The notes under the pieces are model-generated. The model had not been told where the DNA came from. It was given only the letters and a program-made list of their open reading frames with translations, and made no database searches. A DNA stretch of 32,114 nt. Origin: a virus. Below are positions 1 through 8,286 of the stretch, in pieces. Every line of letters starts with the position of its first letter. Position 1 is the first letter of the stretch. Position numbers and translations under genes: made by a program. The stretch is taken from the IMG/VR virus record IMGVR_UViG_3300023179_000331, positions 1 through 32,114 of that record; one strand, 5' to 3'.

Positions 1-248
1 CCGCCCGCCGTGATGATCGATCCTGTCGTGGCTGACGTGGCATCAGTGACCAGCGTGGAGCTAATGCCCTGCGCGAAGGGGACGCGGGCCGTGGTCGTGG
101 TCTGCCCGTCCTTCGTGATCGCCGTGCTAAGGCCCGTGGCCAAGTCCGCCGTGAGCGCGTTGAACGCCGTGGATGAGATGACCGTGCCAGTGACGACTGG
201 CTGGCCTGCGCTGTTAATTACGAACGTGCCGGAACCGTTGTAGCTCAT
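1..248 (-). CDS. Probable tail fibre protein, N-terminal part (cut by window edge)
   Basis: Only the first 82 codons lie in the window; the reading frame stays open to base 1. The protein starts MSYNGSGTFVINSAGQPVV and continues with a Ser/Thr/Ala/Gly-rich segment containing STAFNALTADLATGLS and TKDGQTTTTARVPF. This kind of N-terminus is common at the virion-attachment end of podovirus tail fibres. The ATG overlaps the stop of the preceding 582-residue gene as ATGA, so it is the last visible gene of the morphogenesis operon, where tail fibres usually sit. The receptor-binding part is outside the window. Tail fibre is inferred from composition and position, not from a recognised catalytic or binding domain. 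Confidence 0.6.
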   Translation of the reverse strand, partial: MSYNGSGTFVINSAGQPVVTGTVISSTAFNALTADLATGLSTAITKDGQTTTTARVPFAQGISSTLVTDATSATTGSIITAG

Positions 249-1993
249 TTGAAGTCCTCATAGTTGGGGCGGGTGGCTTGCCCAGCAGCCAGTGTTGAAA
301 CATTAACCGCGTTTGCGTTGTTCTTAAGCAATTCAGCCAGCTTTGCCGCCTTGGAGGCGTCTAATGCCTTCCTGCCAACCCCGGCAGCCTTGCCAGCATA
401 ATATGCGCCTTCGCCAACCAGACGCGGTGACGCAAGGGCAAGACCAGCTAAAGTGGAAGGGGCCAAAAGAGCCGCCGCTCCGCCAAGGCCGCCCGTGACA
501 ATCCTTGCCATTCCACGCGGCAGTGGTGCGCTTAAAGACTGACCAGCCAGGGTGGGCAAAAGATTCTTAGCGCCATTATCAATGATATATTGAGCTAAAG
601 CAGGGCGAGCAGACTGATTACTGGATACGTTATTCCGCAAAATGGACTGCAATTTCCTTATGGCAGTATCAGAACTTGCTTTGTCGCCAAGCGAAAAAGT
701 CCTCTGAACATCGTTGTAAAGATCGTCAGCCTCCATAAAGTCTTTCATGACTTTGGCGTATTCTGGGTATTTATCGACAATTTGTTGTTTTACGGCATTA
801 TAAACATTAGCAACAATTTTTGACCCCGGAGAACCGGGCTTTGTCAGCGCGGACAAATCCTCCTCATAAGCAAGATTGCCAATCTTCTTTTTAAGTGCGT
901 CCAAACCTTCTGCGGTATGAAACTTACCTGGATCAGATTGACGCCAATCATCAACAACGCCTTGAATGGCTTCCTTTACCTTTTCAGCACTACCTGAAAT
1001 TGTCTTACCTTCAAAAGAGCCAACTTCAGAAGATTTTTTAATGGCTGAATCAATAGGGGCAAAATCAAGGGTTTCGGTTTTTCCGCCGATTGCTTTTGCA
1101 ATCCCGGCTTTATATTCAGCCGTTTTTGCCGCCCTAGCGTTGGCAAGGGCATCCTGTGCCAGATCAAGCGCATCGCGGGGGCTTGCACCGGTTTTGAAGT
1201 TAACCCTTAACTGGTCTTGAAATGCTTTGGCAGCGTCAGCGGCTTCTTCGCCCCCCACAAGCGACCCGTAACCAGCTTTGGCGGCTTCGCGGATAGACGG
1301 GGCTTCGGCACCAGTTGAAAACCCAAGGCCGTGAGAAACAACAGGTTCCGCCGCTTTGCGGCTAACAAACCCACCTGCTTTTCCAAGCAGCGCAGCAGTT
1401 TTCTGAGGCAATGTCACGGGATTGATAGCGCGGCCAGCCGTAGCGACCATTTCTCCAGCCCGACCCAATCTGCCAACCGTTCCCAACGCTGGGGCGACGA
1501 TTGAACCTACATCAAGCGCCATACCGCCTAGATCAGTAGCCATTGTATTCTTGATATTGCGATAATTGCCGTAACGGTCATACAAAGCGTTTTCAACGCC
1601 TTGGATGGCTGATGTGTCGTACGCCGGGGCGCTGCCGCGATACTGTTCAGGCGAAAGATTGCGGACCTGCTGAAACGCGCCAAGACCAATGTTTTTCACG
1701 CCTGATATAATGTTTTGAGCATTTTGTGCCCGTTGCCGACGCTCTTCATCGGTACGCATAAAATCAGGCTTCATAACTTCATAAGCAGCCCCAGGGATTG
1801 CTTTGGCAACCTCCACCGCAGCGCCAAGGGCTTGGCCTGGCAGTTTTTTCAAGCCAGCCATTGCTGACTCGCCAAGGGAGAGTTCTGGGTTTGGATCGCT
1901 AGGGACAGCTGATGGCGCGGGTGCGCTAGAAGCAGGCCCAAATTCGGCCCGCAATTGTTCCAGTTCGGCTCGTTCTGCTTGAGTTAATGCCAT
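245..1993 (-). CDS. Putative internal virion (DNA-ejection) protein, 582 aa
   Basis: This is a long alanine-rich protein. It has a charged N-terminal helix (AERAELEQLRAEFG), a central mostly helical region, and a hydrophobic stretch near the C-terminus (LGGAAALLAPSTLAGLALA) that could insert in a membrane. Large Ala-rich helical proteins just before the tail fibre gene are typically ejected internal virion proteins in short-tailed phages. It lies 11 bases downstream of another Ala/Gln-rich virion-type gene and overlaps the tail fibre start as ATGA. An AAGG sequence about 11 bases upstream is a modest ribosome binding site. No lytic transglycosylase motif is visible, so the ejection role is inferred from position and composition. 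Confidence 0.6.
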   Translation of the reverse strand: MALTQAERAELEQLRAEFGPASSAPAPSAVPSDPNPELSLGESAMAGLKKLPGQALGAAVEVAKAIPGAAYEVMKPDFMRTDEERRQRAQNAQNIISGVKNIGLGAFQQVRNLSPEQYRGSAPAYDTSAIQGVENALYDRYGNYRNIKNTMATDLGGMALDVGSIVAPALGTVGRLGRAGEMVATAGRAINPVTLPQKTAALLGKAGGFVSRKAAEPVVSHGLGFSTGAEAPSIREAAKAGYGSLVGGEEAADAAKAFQDQLRVNFKTGASPRDALDLAQDALANARAAKTAEYKAGIAKAIGGKTETLDFAPIDSAIKKSSEVGSFEGKTISGSAEKVKEAIQGVVDDWRQSDPGKFHTAEGLDALKKKIGNLAYEEDLSALTKPGSPGSKIVANVYNAVKQQIVDKYPEYAKVMKDFMEADDLYNDVQRTFSLGDKASSDTAIRKLQSILRNNVSSNQSARPALAQYIIDNGAKNLLPTLAGQSLSAPLPRGMARIVTGGLGGAAALLAPSTLAGLALASPRLVGEGAYYAGKAAGVGRKALDASKAAKLAELLKNNANAVNVSTLAAGQATRPNYEDFK

Positions 1994-2004
1994 TTTATAG
2001 TGCC

Positions 2005-3321
2005 TTATTTTTTAGCAGCCTTTAAAGCCCTAAGACGTTTTAGCTCTGCTTCATCAGTGTTATCGCTTTCGGCCATAGACCTGTAATTAGGCCCTGCGCT
2101 TCTCACCATGCCCCTAGTAACAATTTCACGTTCTTTGCGTTTTTGTTCTACAATTTCTGGGGGATTGCCGGGCTGCGGGAAATATTCTTTGTCCGCTTTT
2201 TGAAATTCGGAATCGCCAATCGTTGCGCCCGATTCTTGACGAAGTTTTGCGTTTGTAAATGACAAAATTGCTTGGTCTAATTTTTGTTTTGCCGCTGGAA
2301 CTATGTAATTTCCACCGGGCAATTTTGCGGCCCCCCTGATTATTGGATTTAGGGCGGCGGCAACTACATCTGGGTCTTCCAAGTATTTATTTGCAACCGT
2401 CATGCGGTCAGCAAACCCAGCGGAATTAGCTTGGAATTGGTTTTCTGGTTTCAACAATTGAGCATTTGCCAAATCATCCAAGTGCTGCTGCCGGGCAATT
2501 TTCCTTTGTTCAGCCGCCGTGTCTAGGGCATCACGCCGCGCCTGCATGGCGTCTGCATGGGCTTGCGCTGCCCTTGCGTTATCGCGGGCTGCTTCTTGCT
2601 GGGCAAACGTATCATTTTTCACATTACGCGCGTTTGTCAAAGCTTGCTGCGCCAGTCTGTCAGCTTCCTGCTTGTCCAAGCGGGTCTGCCCAGTTGCATA
2701 CCGCTGGTCTTCAACTTCATTTTGCATATTCTGCACATACATAGGCGCAAGTGCGGCCATGCTGGGATGCGCGGCCATAGCGGCCATGATGCGATTGGTC
2801 TTTTCTGACCTGCTAAGATGCTGACCAGGCGTGACCGTACCAGGGACATATGTCCCCATGTTAGTAGCCTCGCCTTCCGGCATGAAAGACGATGCACCGC
2901 GCGGCATACCGATAGGCATTGTTTTGCTAGGCTGTTCAGTGGGAAGATAATAGCCTTCAGTCTTAACGTCTGGACGGTCAGCCAGGCCCGCAAAGATGTC
3001 GCTAACGTCCTTGGCTTCCTTGGCCTTCGCAGTCGCCAAGTCCTCTTCGGCCTTACCGCCCATATACGCGCCCATGAACTGACTGAGCGCCCTGCCGAGG
3101 CCACCGGCAACGGACGGCTGGGCGGCGATGCCCTTGTAGCTCATAACTTCGGGCTGGGCTTGACCTTGTTGCATCAGCATTTCGGCCAGCTTCTGCCGCC
3201 TAGCAAGGGCTGCCGCTTGGGCCTCATAGGGCAAGCCAGACAGGTCCGAACCCTTGGTCAGGCTTGTGAAGGCGTTCTGGATCGGGTTGACAACTTGGTC
3301 AAGGAATGATTGGTCTGCCAT
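2005..3321 (-). CDS. Putative internal virion/ejection protein with coiled coil, 438 aa
   Basis: The N-terminal ~110 residues carry RRQKLAEMLMQQGQ, then SYKGIAAQPSVAGGLGRALS and a Gly-rich turn (GAYMGGKAE). The middle (about residues 200-290) is very rich in Gln, Ala, Asp and Arg and should form a long coiled coil. The C-terminal part includes RQESGATIGDSEFQKADKEY, a stretch seen in many podophage virion proteins. The N-terminal module resembles the 112-residue product of the next gene upstream, which points to duplication. The start is supported by an AGG six bases upstream. It lies between two other probable ejection genes. The role is inferred from context; no enzymatic motif is seen. Confidence 0.6.
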   Translation of the reverse strand: MADQSFLDQVVNPIQNAFTSLTKGSDLSGLPYEAQAAALARRQKLAEMLMQQGQAQPEVMSYKGIAAQPSVAGGLGRALSQFMGAYMGGKAEEDLATAKAKEAKDVSDIFAGLADRPDVKTEGYYLPTEQPSKTMPIGMPRGASSFMPEGEATNMGTYVPGTVTPGQHLSRSEKTNRIMAAMAAHPSMAALAPMYVQNMQNEVEDQRYATGQTRLDKQEADRLAQQALTNARNVKNDTFAQQEAARDNARAAQAHADAMQARRDALDTAAEQRKIARQQHLDDLANAQLLKPENQFQANSAGFADRMTVANKYLEDPDVVAAALNPIIRGAAKLPGGNYIVPAAKQKLDQAILSFTNAKLRQESGATIGDSEFQKADKEYFPQPGNPPEIVEQKRKEREIVTRGMVRSAGPNYRSMAESDNTDEAELKRLRALKAAKK

Positions 3322-3327
3322 TTTAAC

Positions 3328-3666
3328 CTACGCCATATTGGAATTAAGATTGCCGAGAAGCGCACTATTATTAGGAGCGGTAAGGGACGATTTTGCAGGT
3401 CCAAAAATGTCATCAAAACCAAAACCTTTACCGCCGCCAGCCTTATAGCCCGCAACGCCTTGTTGCAGCGCATTTCCAAAGCCAGCCGCTGCCGTAGGCA
3501 TGGCGTGAATGCCTTTATAAGCAGTCGTTTCCAAACCATTATCGCCCTGCGCTTGAAGCAAAGCGGCCAATTTCATAACCTTAGCTTGGTCTTCCGGCGT
3601 GGATGGGGCGGTCAGGGATGTCTTAATGCTTTCCCACCAAGGCTTTTCGCCCGTTTCATCAGCCAT
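3328..3666 (-). CDS. Small virion-type protein, paralogous to the N-terminus of the 438-aa protein
   Basis: The product has 112 residues and starts MADETGEKPWWESIKTSL. Its central block (KVMKLAALLQAQG, then TAYKGIHAMPTAAAGFGNAL and VAGYKAGGGK) aligns by eye with the N-terminal block of the neighbouring 438-residue protein: KLAxxLxxQG, YKGI, A-P, AGxGxAL and GxYxGG. It therefore looks like a stand-alone copy of the head module of that protein. The start lies eight bases inside the end of the PAPS-reductase-family gene, so the two are probably translationally coupled. It is probably a minor structural or ejection-complex component; no function is known. Confidence 0.6.
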   Translation of the reverse strand: MADETGEKPWWESIKTSLTAPSTPEDQAKVMKLAALLQAQGDNGLETTAYKGIHAMPTAAAGFGNALQQGVAGYKAGGGKGFGFDDIFGPAKSSLTAPNNSALLGNLNSNMA

Positions 3667-4354
3667 TGAAAGCCTCCAATATCTTCATGGATGGAGCCAA
3701 AGCCGTCTGCAAATCGGCCATTTTGGCTGCGTATTTAGCATAGAATTCAGGATATTTCTGCTTTGTCCACTCAATTCGGTCAGCCGAATGGCCCAAATAA
3801 GCGGTGCAGTCGTAGCAATCTAGGCTGGTGTGTTTGATGCCGTAATGGTCCGGCAGGGCGGCCCGGTGCTGGAGGATGAACGCGAAGACCTGTTCCTCCG
3901 TCCATGTTTCGATGGGCTGGACAAAGGTAATGCCATCGACAATTGAGCCGTCCACAGCAGTAGACTTATGGGCTTCGTCTAGCCTCTGGCCGCGCACCAG
4001 GCTGGTGATCCCACGGTCTTTAGCCGCCTTGAGCAGCGGAACAGCTATATTCTCATGGCAGCAGCTAAAATATGTCTGAATTTTGACCGGCTTAGGACTA
4101 GTCATGGTCATGCCAAACACCGTCCAATCGACGGGAACGACATCAGACGGGATGCCTGTACGCTCAATCTGGGCTTGCTGGTCAGACGGTATTTCAATGA
4201 ATTCCTTGGCTTCTGCCCTTATTTCGTTAACTATTGCAATGGTTTCTGGGTAAGCCTTGCCGGTATTGACCCACAGGACAACAGGCTGCTGCTCGCGGTA
4301 CATATACCAGCAAGCCAGCGAGTCCTTACCGCCTGAGAAAGCCAATCCTAGCAT
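3659..4354 (-). CDS. PAPS-reductase-family (PP-loop ATPase superfamily) protein
   Basis: The start, MLGLAFSGGKDSLACWYMY, carries the SGGKDS PP-loop (residues 7-12) that binds ATP or adenylyl groups in PAPS reductases, ATP sulfurylase CysD, DndC and related enzymes. NTGKAYPET follows as in CysH-like proteins, then a CC pair (TYFSCCHEN, about residue 98) and a C-x2-C motif (DCYDCTAY) near the C-terminus. These cysteines could hold a metal or Fe-S cluster or act in thiol chemistry. At 231 residues it is close to the usual CysH length. It sits between structural genes, overlapping the upstream stop by one base (TGATG). The substrate is unknown: sulfate assimilation, tRNA or nucleobase thiolation and a virion-related role are all possible. 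Confidence 0.82.
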   Translation of the reverse strand: MLGLAFSGGKDSLACWYMYREQQPVVLWVNTGKAYPETIAIVNEIRAEAKEFIEIPSDQQAQIERTGIPSDVVPVDWTVFGMTMTSPKPVKIQTYFSCCHENIAVPLLKAAKDRGITSLVRGQRLDEAHKSTAVDGSIVDGITFVQPIETWTEEQVFAFILQHRAALPDHYGIKHTSLDCYDCTAYLGHSADRIEWTKQKYPEFYAKYAAKMADLQTALAPSMKILEAFNG

Positions 4355-6342
4355 CAGAACGCCATACCTGCCGCACCGGCAACGCCGCCGAGCATACCCA
4401 TCATGCCCTGATTGTTAGCCGCCGCTTGATTAGCCTGGATACCGTATTGATCCATCGCGGCCTGACCCTGCTGTTGGACGCCTTGGAAGACGGGCGCAGC
4501 CTGAATGTTCTGGCCGGTGTATTGTTGAAACTGCGGGGCCTGAATTTGAGAACCCGACATTAGGGCGCTGATCTGGTTCAGGGGCTGGTTATACAAGCCA
4601 AGCTGTTGAGCAAGGGCTTGCTGCGCAGCCGTATTTCCGAACTGGGCTGCGTTAAGGTTCTGGTTGAATTGCTGTGCGGCAGCCTGATTATACAACCCAG
4701 CCGAAGCCCCGGCCTGACCATAATTCTGGCCCATAGCGGCATTGGCTTGGTTCTGGGATGTGACGCCTTGCCCGTAATTCTGGCCTATAGCCTGGTTCTG
4801 TAGCTGCTGGGAACTCATGCCCTGGCCGTAGTTTTGGGCAATGGCCTGATTGCCAGCCTGCTGGTTGGCAAGGTCCGATTGGAACTGGGATAGCTGGGCA
4901 GCATTGCCAAACTGAGCATTACCGGCAGCCTGACCATACCGCTGGGCCTGGGCCGCGTTCTGGGCTGCGTTGGACTGCATAGCTTGGCCGAAGTTCTGGC
5001 CGATAGCTTGATTACCAAGCTGCTGGGCCGTGACGCCCTGGCCGAAGTTCTGTCCAATTGCCGCGTTCTGGGCGGCATTTGCTGCCCCAATCTGACCGAA
5101 ATTCTGGCCGATAGCCTGATTAGCAAGCTGCTGGGCAGTGACGCCTTGGCCGAAGTTCTGGCCGATGGCCTGATTGCCCATCTGCTGCGCCTGAGCAGCC
5201 TGACCAAAGCCCTGACCCAAGGCGGCATTGTACATACCGGCCTGACCCATCGCCTGACCGTAGCCCTGCTGGTTGGCGCTCATGTCGAGGCCGATGCCCT
5301 GCAAGGCAGCTTGGCTCAGAAGGTCGTTCTGGCCCTGCTGCTGCTGGCGCATGGCGTTATTGTACGCCTCTGAGCCGGGCGTGATGCCCTGGTTGGCAAG
5401 CTGTTGGGCGGTAGCCGCAGACTGCTGGGCAAGCTGGGGCTGGAGGCGGTTCATGATCGCCTGCTGGCCTGTCATACCGGCATTGACCGGCATGGCCGCA
5501 ACGCCAGACATATCCGCGCCCGTCTTTAAGCCGCCAAACTGGCCCGCATTTACGCCCTGAGCCTGTCCATAGGCACCGGCATTGATACCGCCAGCCTGAC
5601 CAGCGTCGGAAGCCCCGTAACCCCGAGCCTGCCCATAGGCACCGGCATTAACGCCACCAGCCTGACCGTACTGGTCACCAGCCGGGGCGTTCTGAACATC
5701 GCCATAGCCGCCAATGCTGGTCTGTAGGTTTGGACCGGCAACGCCGCCCTGCGCGGTGCCATACTGACCAGCCCCAACGCTGCCAGCTTGGCCATAAGCC
5801 CCGGAAGGGACGCTGCCAGCCATGCCATACTGGCCCATAGCGGGGCCGTAGTTCATCGGCATCTGCGGGCCGAGAGAAGTCTGGATTTCAGGGCCGGTAT
5901 ATTTGAATGGCGTACCCATGACGTTCTGGGCAGTCGTAATGCCCTGCTGGCCTAGATCGGCAAGGCTGCGCTGAACGCGCTGCTGAGATTCAAGCGTTTT
6001 CTGCGCTTCAGGCGTCAGCGTCTGGGTGACGGTAGGCTGCATATCGCCAGCCGTGGTATAGCTGGCAATATCCGGGGCAGCGCCTTGAGAAGTGGGGTTG
6101 CCGTATTCGTCAGTCTGGCCCTGCTGGTTTTGATAGTTCTGCATGGCTTGGTCATAGCCAGCCTGATCTACCTTCTTAGACTGGTTATATGTAACCGTCT
6201 GATTTCCATACGGGCTGATGATATTGGGGTTGCTGAGAACTGCGGACTGGCGCGCGGCATCAACATTGGCCGCACCCTGAGCAGTAGCTGCTGCCGCATA
6301 ATTAGGCGCTGCGGGCGGCGGCGGTGCTGAACTTTTTCCCAT
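4354..6342 (-). CDS. Repeat-rich Gln/Ala/Gly virion protein, 662 aa
   Basis: The start MGKSSAPPPPAAPNYAAAA followed by NPNIISPYGNQTVTYNQ is typical of a large conserved podophage protein found near the ejection genes. The middle is made of two repeat families: short GQAGGVNAGAYGQA-like units (roughly residues 175-270) and 18-residue AIGQNFGQ units (roughly residues 390-550). There are almost no charged residues in the repeats, which suggests an extended, glutamine-rich, perhaps fibrous or disordered structure. The start lies 41 bases inside the GNAT gene, but the conserved N-terminus supports it. It probably belongs to the virion, as a tail-needle, ejection or internal protein. The exact role is not known. 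Confidence 0.65.
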   Translation of the reverse strand: MGKSSAPPPPAAPNYAAAATAQGAANVDAARQSAVLSNPNIISPYGNQTVTYNQSKKVDQAGYDQAMQNYQNQQGQTDEYGNPTSQGAAPDIASYTTAGDMQPTVTQTLTPEAQKTLESQQRVQRSLADLGQQGITTAQNVMGTPFKYTGPEIQTSLGPQMPMNYGPAMGQYGMAGSVPSGAYGQAGSVGAGQYGTAQGGVAGPNLQTSIGGYGDVQNAPAGDQYGQAGGVNAGAYGQARGYGASDAGQAGGINAGAYGQAQGVNAGQFGGLKTGADMSGVAAMPVNAGMTGQQAIMNRLQPQLAQQSAATAQQLANQGITPGSEAYNNAMRQQQQGQNDLLSQAALQGIGLDMSANQQGYGQAMGQAGMYNAALGQGFGQAAQAQQMGNQAIGQNFGQGVTAQQLANQAIGQNFGQIGAANAAQNAAIGQNFGQGVTAQQLGNQAIGQNFGQAMQSNAAQNAAQAQRYGQAAGNAQFGNAAQLSQFQSDLANQQAGNQAIAQNYGQGMSSQQLQNQAIGQNYGQGVTSQNQANAAMGQNYGQAGASAGLYNQAAAQQFNQNLNAAQFGNTAAQQALAQQLGLYNQPLNQISALMSGSQIQAPQFQQYTGQNIQAAPVFQGVQQQGQAAMDQYGIQANQAAANNQGMMGMLGGVAGAAGMAF
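4690..5169 (-). repeat. 54-bp (18-residue) in-frame tandem repeats
   Basis: Inside the 662-residue gene the unit AIGQNFGQ plus ten variable residues recurs. Four units begin at about 5169, 5115, 5061 and 5007 with exact 54-base spacing, seen as repeated GAAGTTCTGGCCGAT on the plus strand. More diverged AIAQNYGQ, AIGQNYGQ and AMGQNYGQ units follow to the left. Every second unit pairs more closely (GVTAQQLANQ with GVTAQQLGNQ), so the array probably grew by duplicating a 36-residue pair. Confidence 0.85.
5540..5830 (-). repeat. In-frame Gly/Ala/Tyr repeats (AGAYGQA type)
   Basis: This second, shorter-period repeat family in the same gene reads as YGQAGSVGAGQYGTA, YGQAGGVNAGAYGQA, GQAGGINAGAYGQAQ and similar. 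On the plus strand it appears as recurring GCATTxAxxCCxCCAGCCTGACC. It is distinct from the 18-residue AIGQNFGQ array downstream. Confidence 0.75.
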
Positions 6343-6745
6343 AACGATCTCCTAAAAACCTGCAATCCGCCTTCTTCAGCGTATAGATTACTATGTCACC
6401 TTCGGGGCTCGCGTCGGCTATTCTGCCTTCTTCCGCAAACCCCATGTTTTCAACCAGCTTTATGCTCTTTGCGTTTGTACTTCCGACTGGCAATATCACC
6501 TTATCGACATTGCAAACATTGTAGGCGTAGTCAAAAACCGCTCCAATAAAGGCTGGCGTTAAACGCCCTTCAATGCCCATGTGAGCCATGATTGATCGGC
6601 CATTCCAGTTTTCGTACAATACTCCCGCAATAATCTTGCCGTCTTTTACTAAGCCAATAGCGGTATCACCTTCGTGATAAACGCCCTTAATCTTGCCAGC
6701 CACCCATTTCCCAATGTGTGGCCCGCTAACTATACGCCCGCCCAT
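6302..6745 (-). CDS. GNAT-family N-acetyltransferase
   Basis: The protein has the phage GNAT pattern. A beta-strand segment (AIGLVKDGKIIAGVLYENWN) is followed by GIEGRLTPAFIGAVFDYAYN. The acetyl-CoA-side helix and C-terminal motif GSTNAKSIKLVENMGFAEEG come next. I chose the ATG that gives MGGRIVSGPHIGKW (147 residues, 16-base overlap with the tail-accessory gene); an upstream ATG (MGFDRCGVSN) would add 11 residues. The 3' end overlaps the repeat-rich virion gene by 41 bases. GNAT genes inside phage structural operons are known, but their substrates are generally not. Modification of a virion protein or host target is possible. Confidence 0.82.
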   Translation of the reverse strand: MGGRIVSGPHIGKWVAGKIKGVYHEGDTAIGLVKDGKIIAGVLYENWNGRSIMAHMGIEGRLTPAFIGAVFDYAYNVCNVDKVILPVGSTNAKSIKLVENMGFAEEGRIADASPEGDIVIYTLKKADCRFLGDRYGKKFSTAAARSA

Positions 6746-8286
6746 CCGGTTTGATACACCACATCTGTCGAAGCCCATTGTATCTGCAATCCGCTGCTGG
6801 CCGTTTTCATCTGAAGGCCGCCGCAGTAGCCAATGCCCGTAATGCCTAGCCATGTGTTCTGGATAGCAAGATCAGCGCCCCAAATGGCCGTGTCCCAAGT
6901 GCTAGTCGCCGCATCCCAGATGCCGTAGGACGAGCCGGTAAACGTCACTGGGGCCGTGGTGTCGGACGTATCAAAGTCGATATTCATGCCCACGCTGATG
7001 GTGGGATCGCCATTGCTGAAGATGCTAGGGCGGGCGCGGGTGAAGTATTTCTTGACGCCGCGAGCGCCTAAATAGTTGAACGCCTGGAGCGTGGTGGTTG
7101 TTATGTTGCTGGTGTCATCAGCATAGTTGTCGTCCCACGCATGGCCAACATAACCATCTGAACCAAAATAGGGATCGTCGTTGTAAAGTTCCCAGCAATA
7201 AGCCGCCCAGCCAGTGAACTGCGCCCAAGACTTTGTGATGGTGTTCATCACATATTGCTGCTGCTGGCCGTCAGCCACTGGGATGTTGATCCATACGGCA
7301 TTGTATTTAGCCGTATAAACGACCTGCCAGCCGACATCTGCATGATTGCCGCCATACTGGGTCGTGGCCGCTGTAATCGCGCCCTGTATCTTGTCTGACA
7401 GGGCCACACGGGGGTCTAGGCGGCTGGACTGAAGGGACGCGGCCATAGGCATAAGGCCGTCATAGGTCAGGATCAGCAGGTCGCCAGCCCATTTGAGCAT
7501 GGCGCGGGTGCTAATGGGCGAACCCAGCTTCCAGACGCCGATCAGGGACCAGGTTGCCGCGCTGGCAGGGTCCGTGCCGCGATAAACGATGACTTCGCCA
7601 GTGCTGGTAATGAAAGCAATGTTGTCATCGACGCCGTAGCCAGCGTCAATCGTCCAAGTGTCCAGATCGACCAAATGGCCGCCAAAGCGGCAGATCGAAC
7701 TCATGTCGATATACTGGGCCGCGCCGCCAATCGAGCTAGTCGGCAGATACCAAGCCTTCAGCGTGTTCTCTTCAATGAACCAAATGCGGTTCTTGAACAG
7801 CGTGATATTGGACAGATTATTGTCGGTAACGCCCGTAATGCTTGGAGTTGACCAAGTGGTGCCATTGTATAGCAAGGCGTCATCAACGCCATTTACGGCC
7901 ATAAGGTAGCTGCCGCCAGCGGTGGTGATGTTGATGTATTCCCAGATGCCGTTGGTCAAGCCTGACACAACAGCCGCGCCGACAGCCCCGGCAGTGGTCA
8001 CATCATAAAGATAGCCCGTGCTGGTCACGGCAAACATCTTTGACGTTGCGCCGCCATTGTAGACCATGATGGTCTGGGCTTTGCCGTTCAGGCCCGTGGC
8101 GTGCTTAGTATAGCCGCCCCGCATGGTCAGATTGCTAACCGTCGGGAACATATTGATGAGCGTTACCGCGTCAGTCGGTTCCATGTTGGCAAGGCTGTCA
8201 CGCGCGTTCCAGCCGCCCAACGGGGCGGGCAGCGACTGCACTTGAGCCGCATTACCCTGGACCATAGCGCGTGGGCTAATTGCCAT
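6730..8286 (-). CDS. Tail accessory/head-tail stabilisation protein, P22 gp10-like
   Basis: This 518-residue protein begins with the hallmark LPAPLGGWNARDSLANMEP segment, followed by INMFPTVSNLTMRGGYTKH. That start is seen in beta-propeller tail hub proteins that close the head of short-tailed phages (packaged-DNA stabilisation, P22 gp10 type). The body has regularly spaced short beta-strand motifs, for example TITKSWAQFTGWAAYCW, and many Trp, Gly and Asp residues, consistent with propeller blades. It overlaps the preceding probable adaptor gene by 11 bases. The gene pair parallels gp4/gp10 of P22. I am sure it is a podophage tail-complex protein; direct homology to gp10 is inferred. Confidence 0.72.
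   Translation of the reverse strand: MAISPRAMVQGNAAQVQSLPAPLGGWNARDSLANMEPTDAVTLINMFPTVSNLTMRGGYTKHATGLNGKAQTIMVYNGGATSKMFAVTSTGYLYDVTTAGAVGAAVVSGLTNGIWEYINITTAGGSYLMAVNGVDDALLYNGTTWSTPSITGVTDNNLSNITLFKNRIWFIEENTLKAWYLPTSSIGGAAQYIDMSSICRFGGHLVDLDTWTIDAGYGVDDNIAFITSTGEVIVYRGTDPASAATWSLIGVWKLGSPISTRAMLKWAGDLLILTYDGLMPMAASLQSSRLDPRVALSDKIQGAITAATTQYGGNHADVGWQVVYTAKYNAVWINIPVADGQQQQYVMNTITKSWAQFTGWAAYCWELYNDDPYFGSDGYVGHAWDDNYADDTSNITTTTLQAFNYLGARGVKKYFTRARPSIFSNGDPTISVGMNIDFDTSDTTAPVTFTGSSYGIWDAATSTWDTAIWGADLAIQNTWLGITGIGYCGGLQMKTASSGLQIQWASTDVVYQTGWAGV

Noticed and set aside
10-243. 77-residue plus-strand open frame at the left edge
   Set aside because: It is antisense to the tail fibre start, whose minus-strand translation is far more protein-like and coupled to its neighbour.
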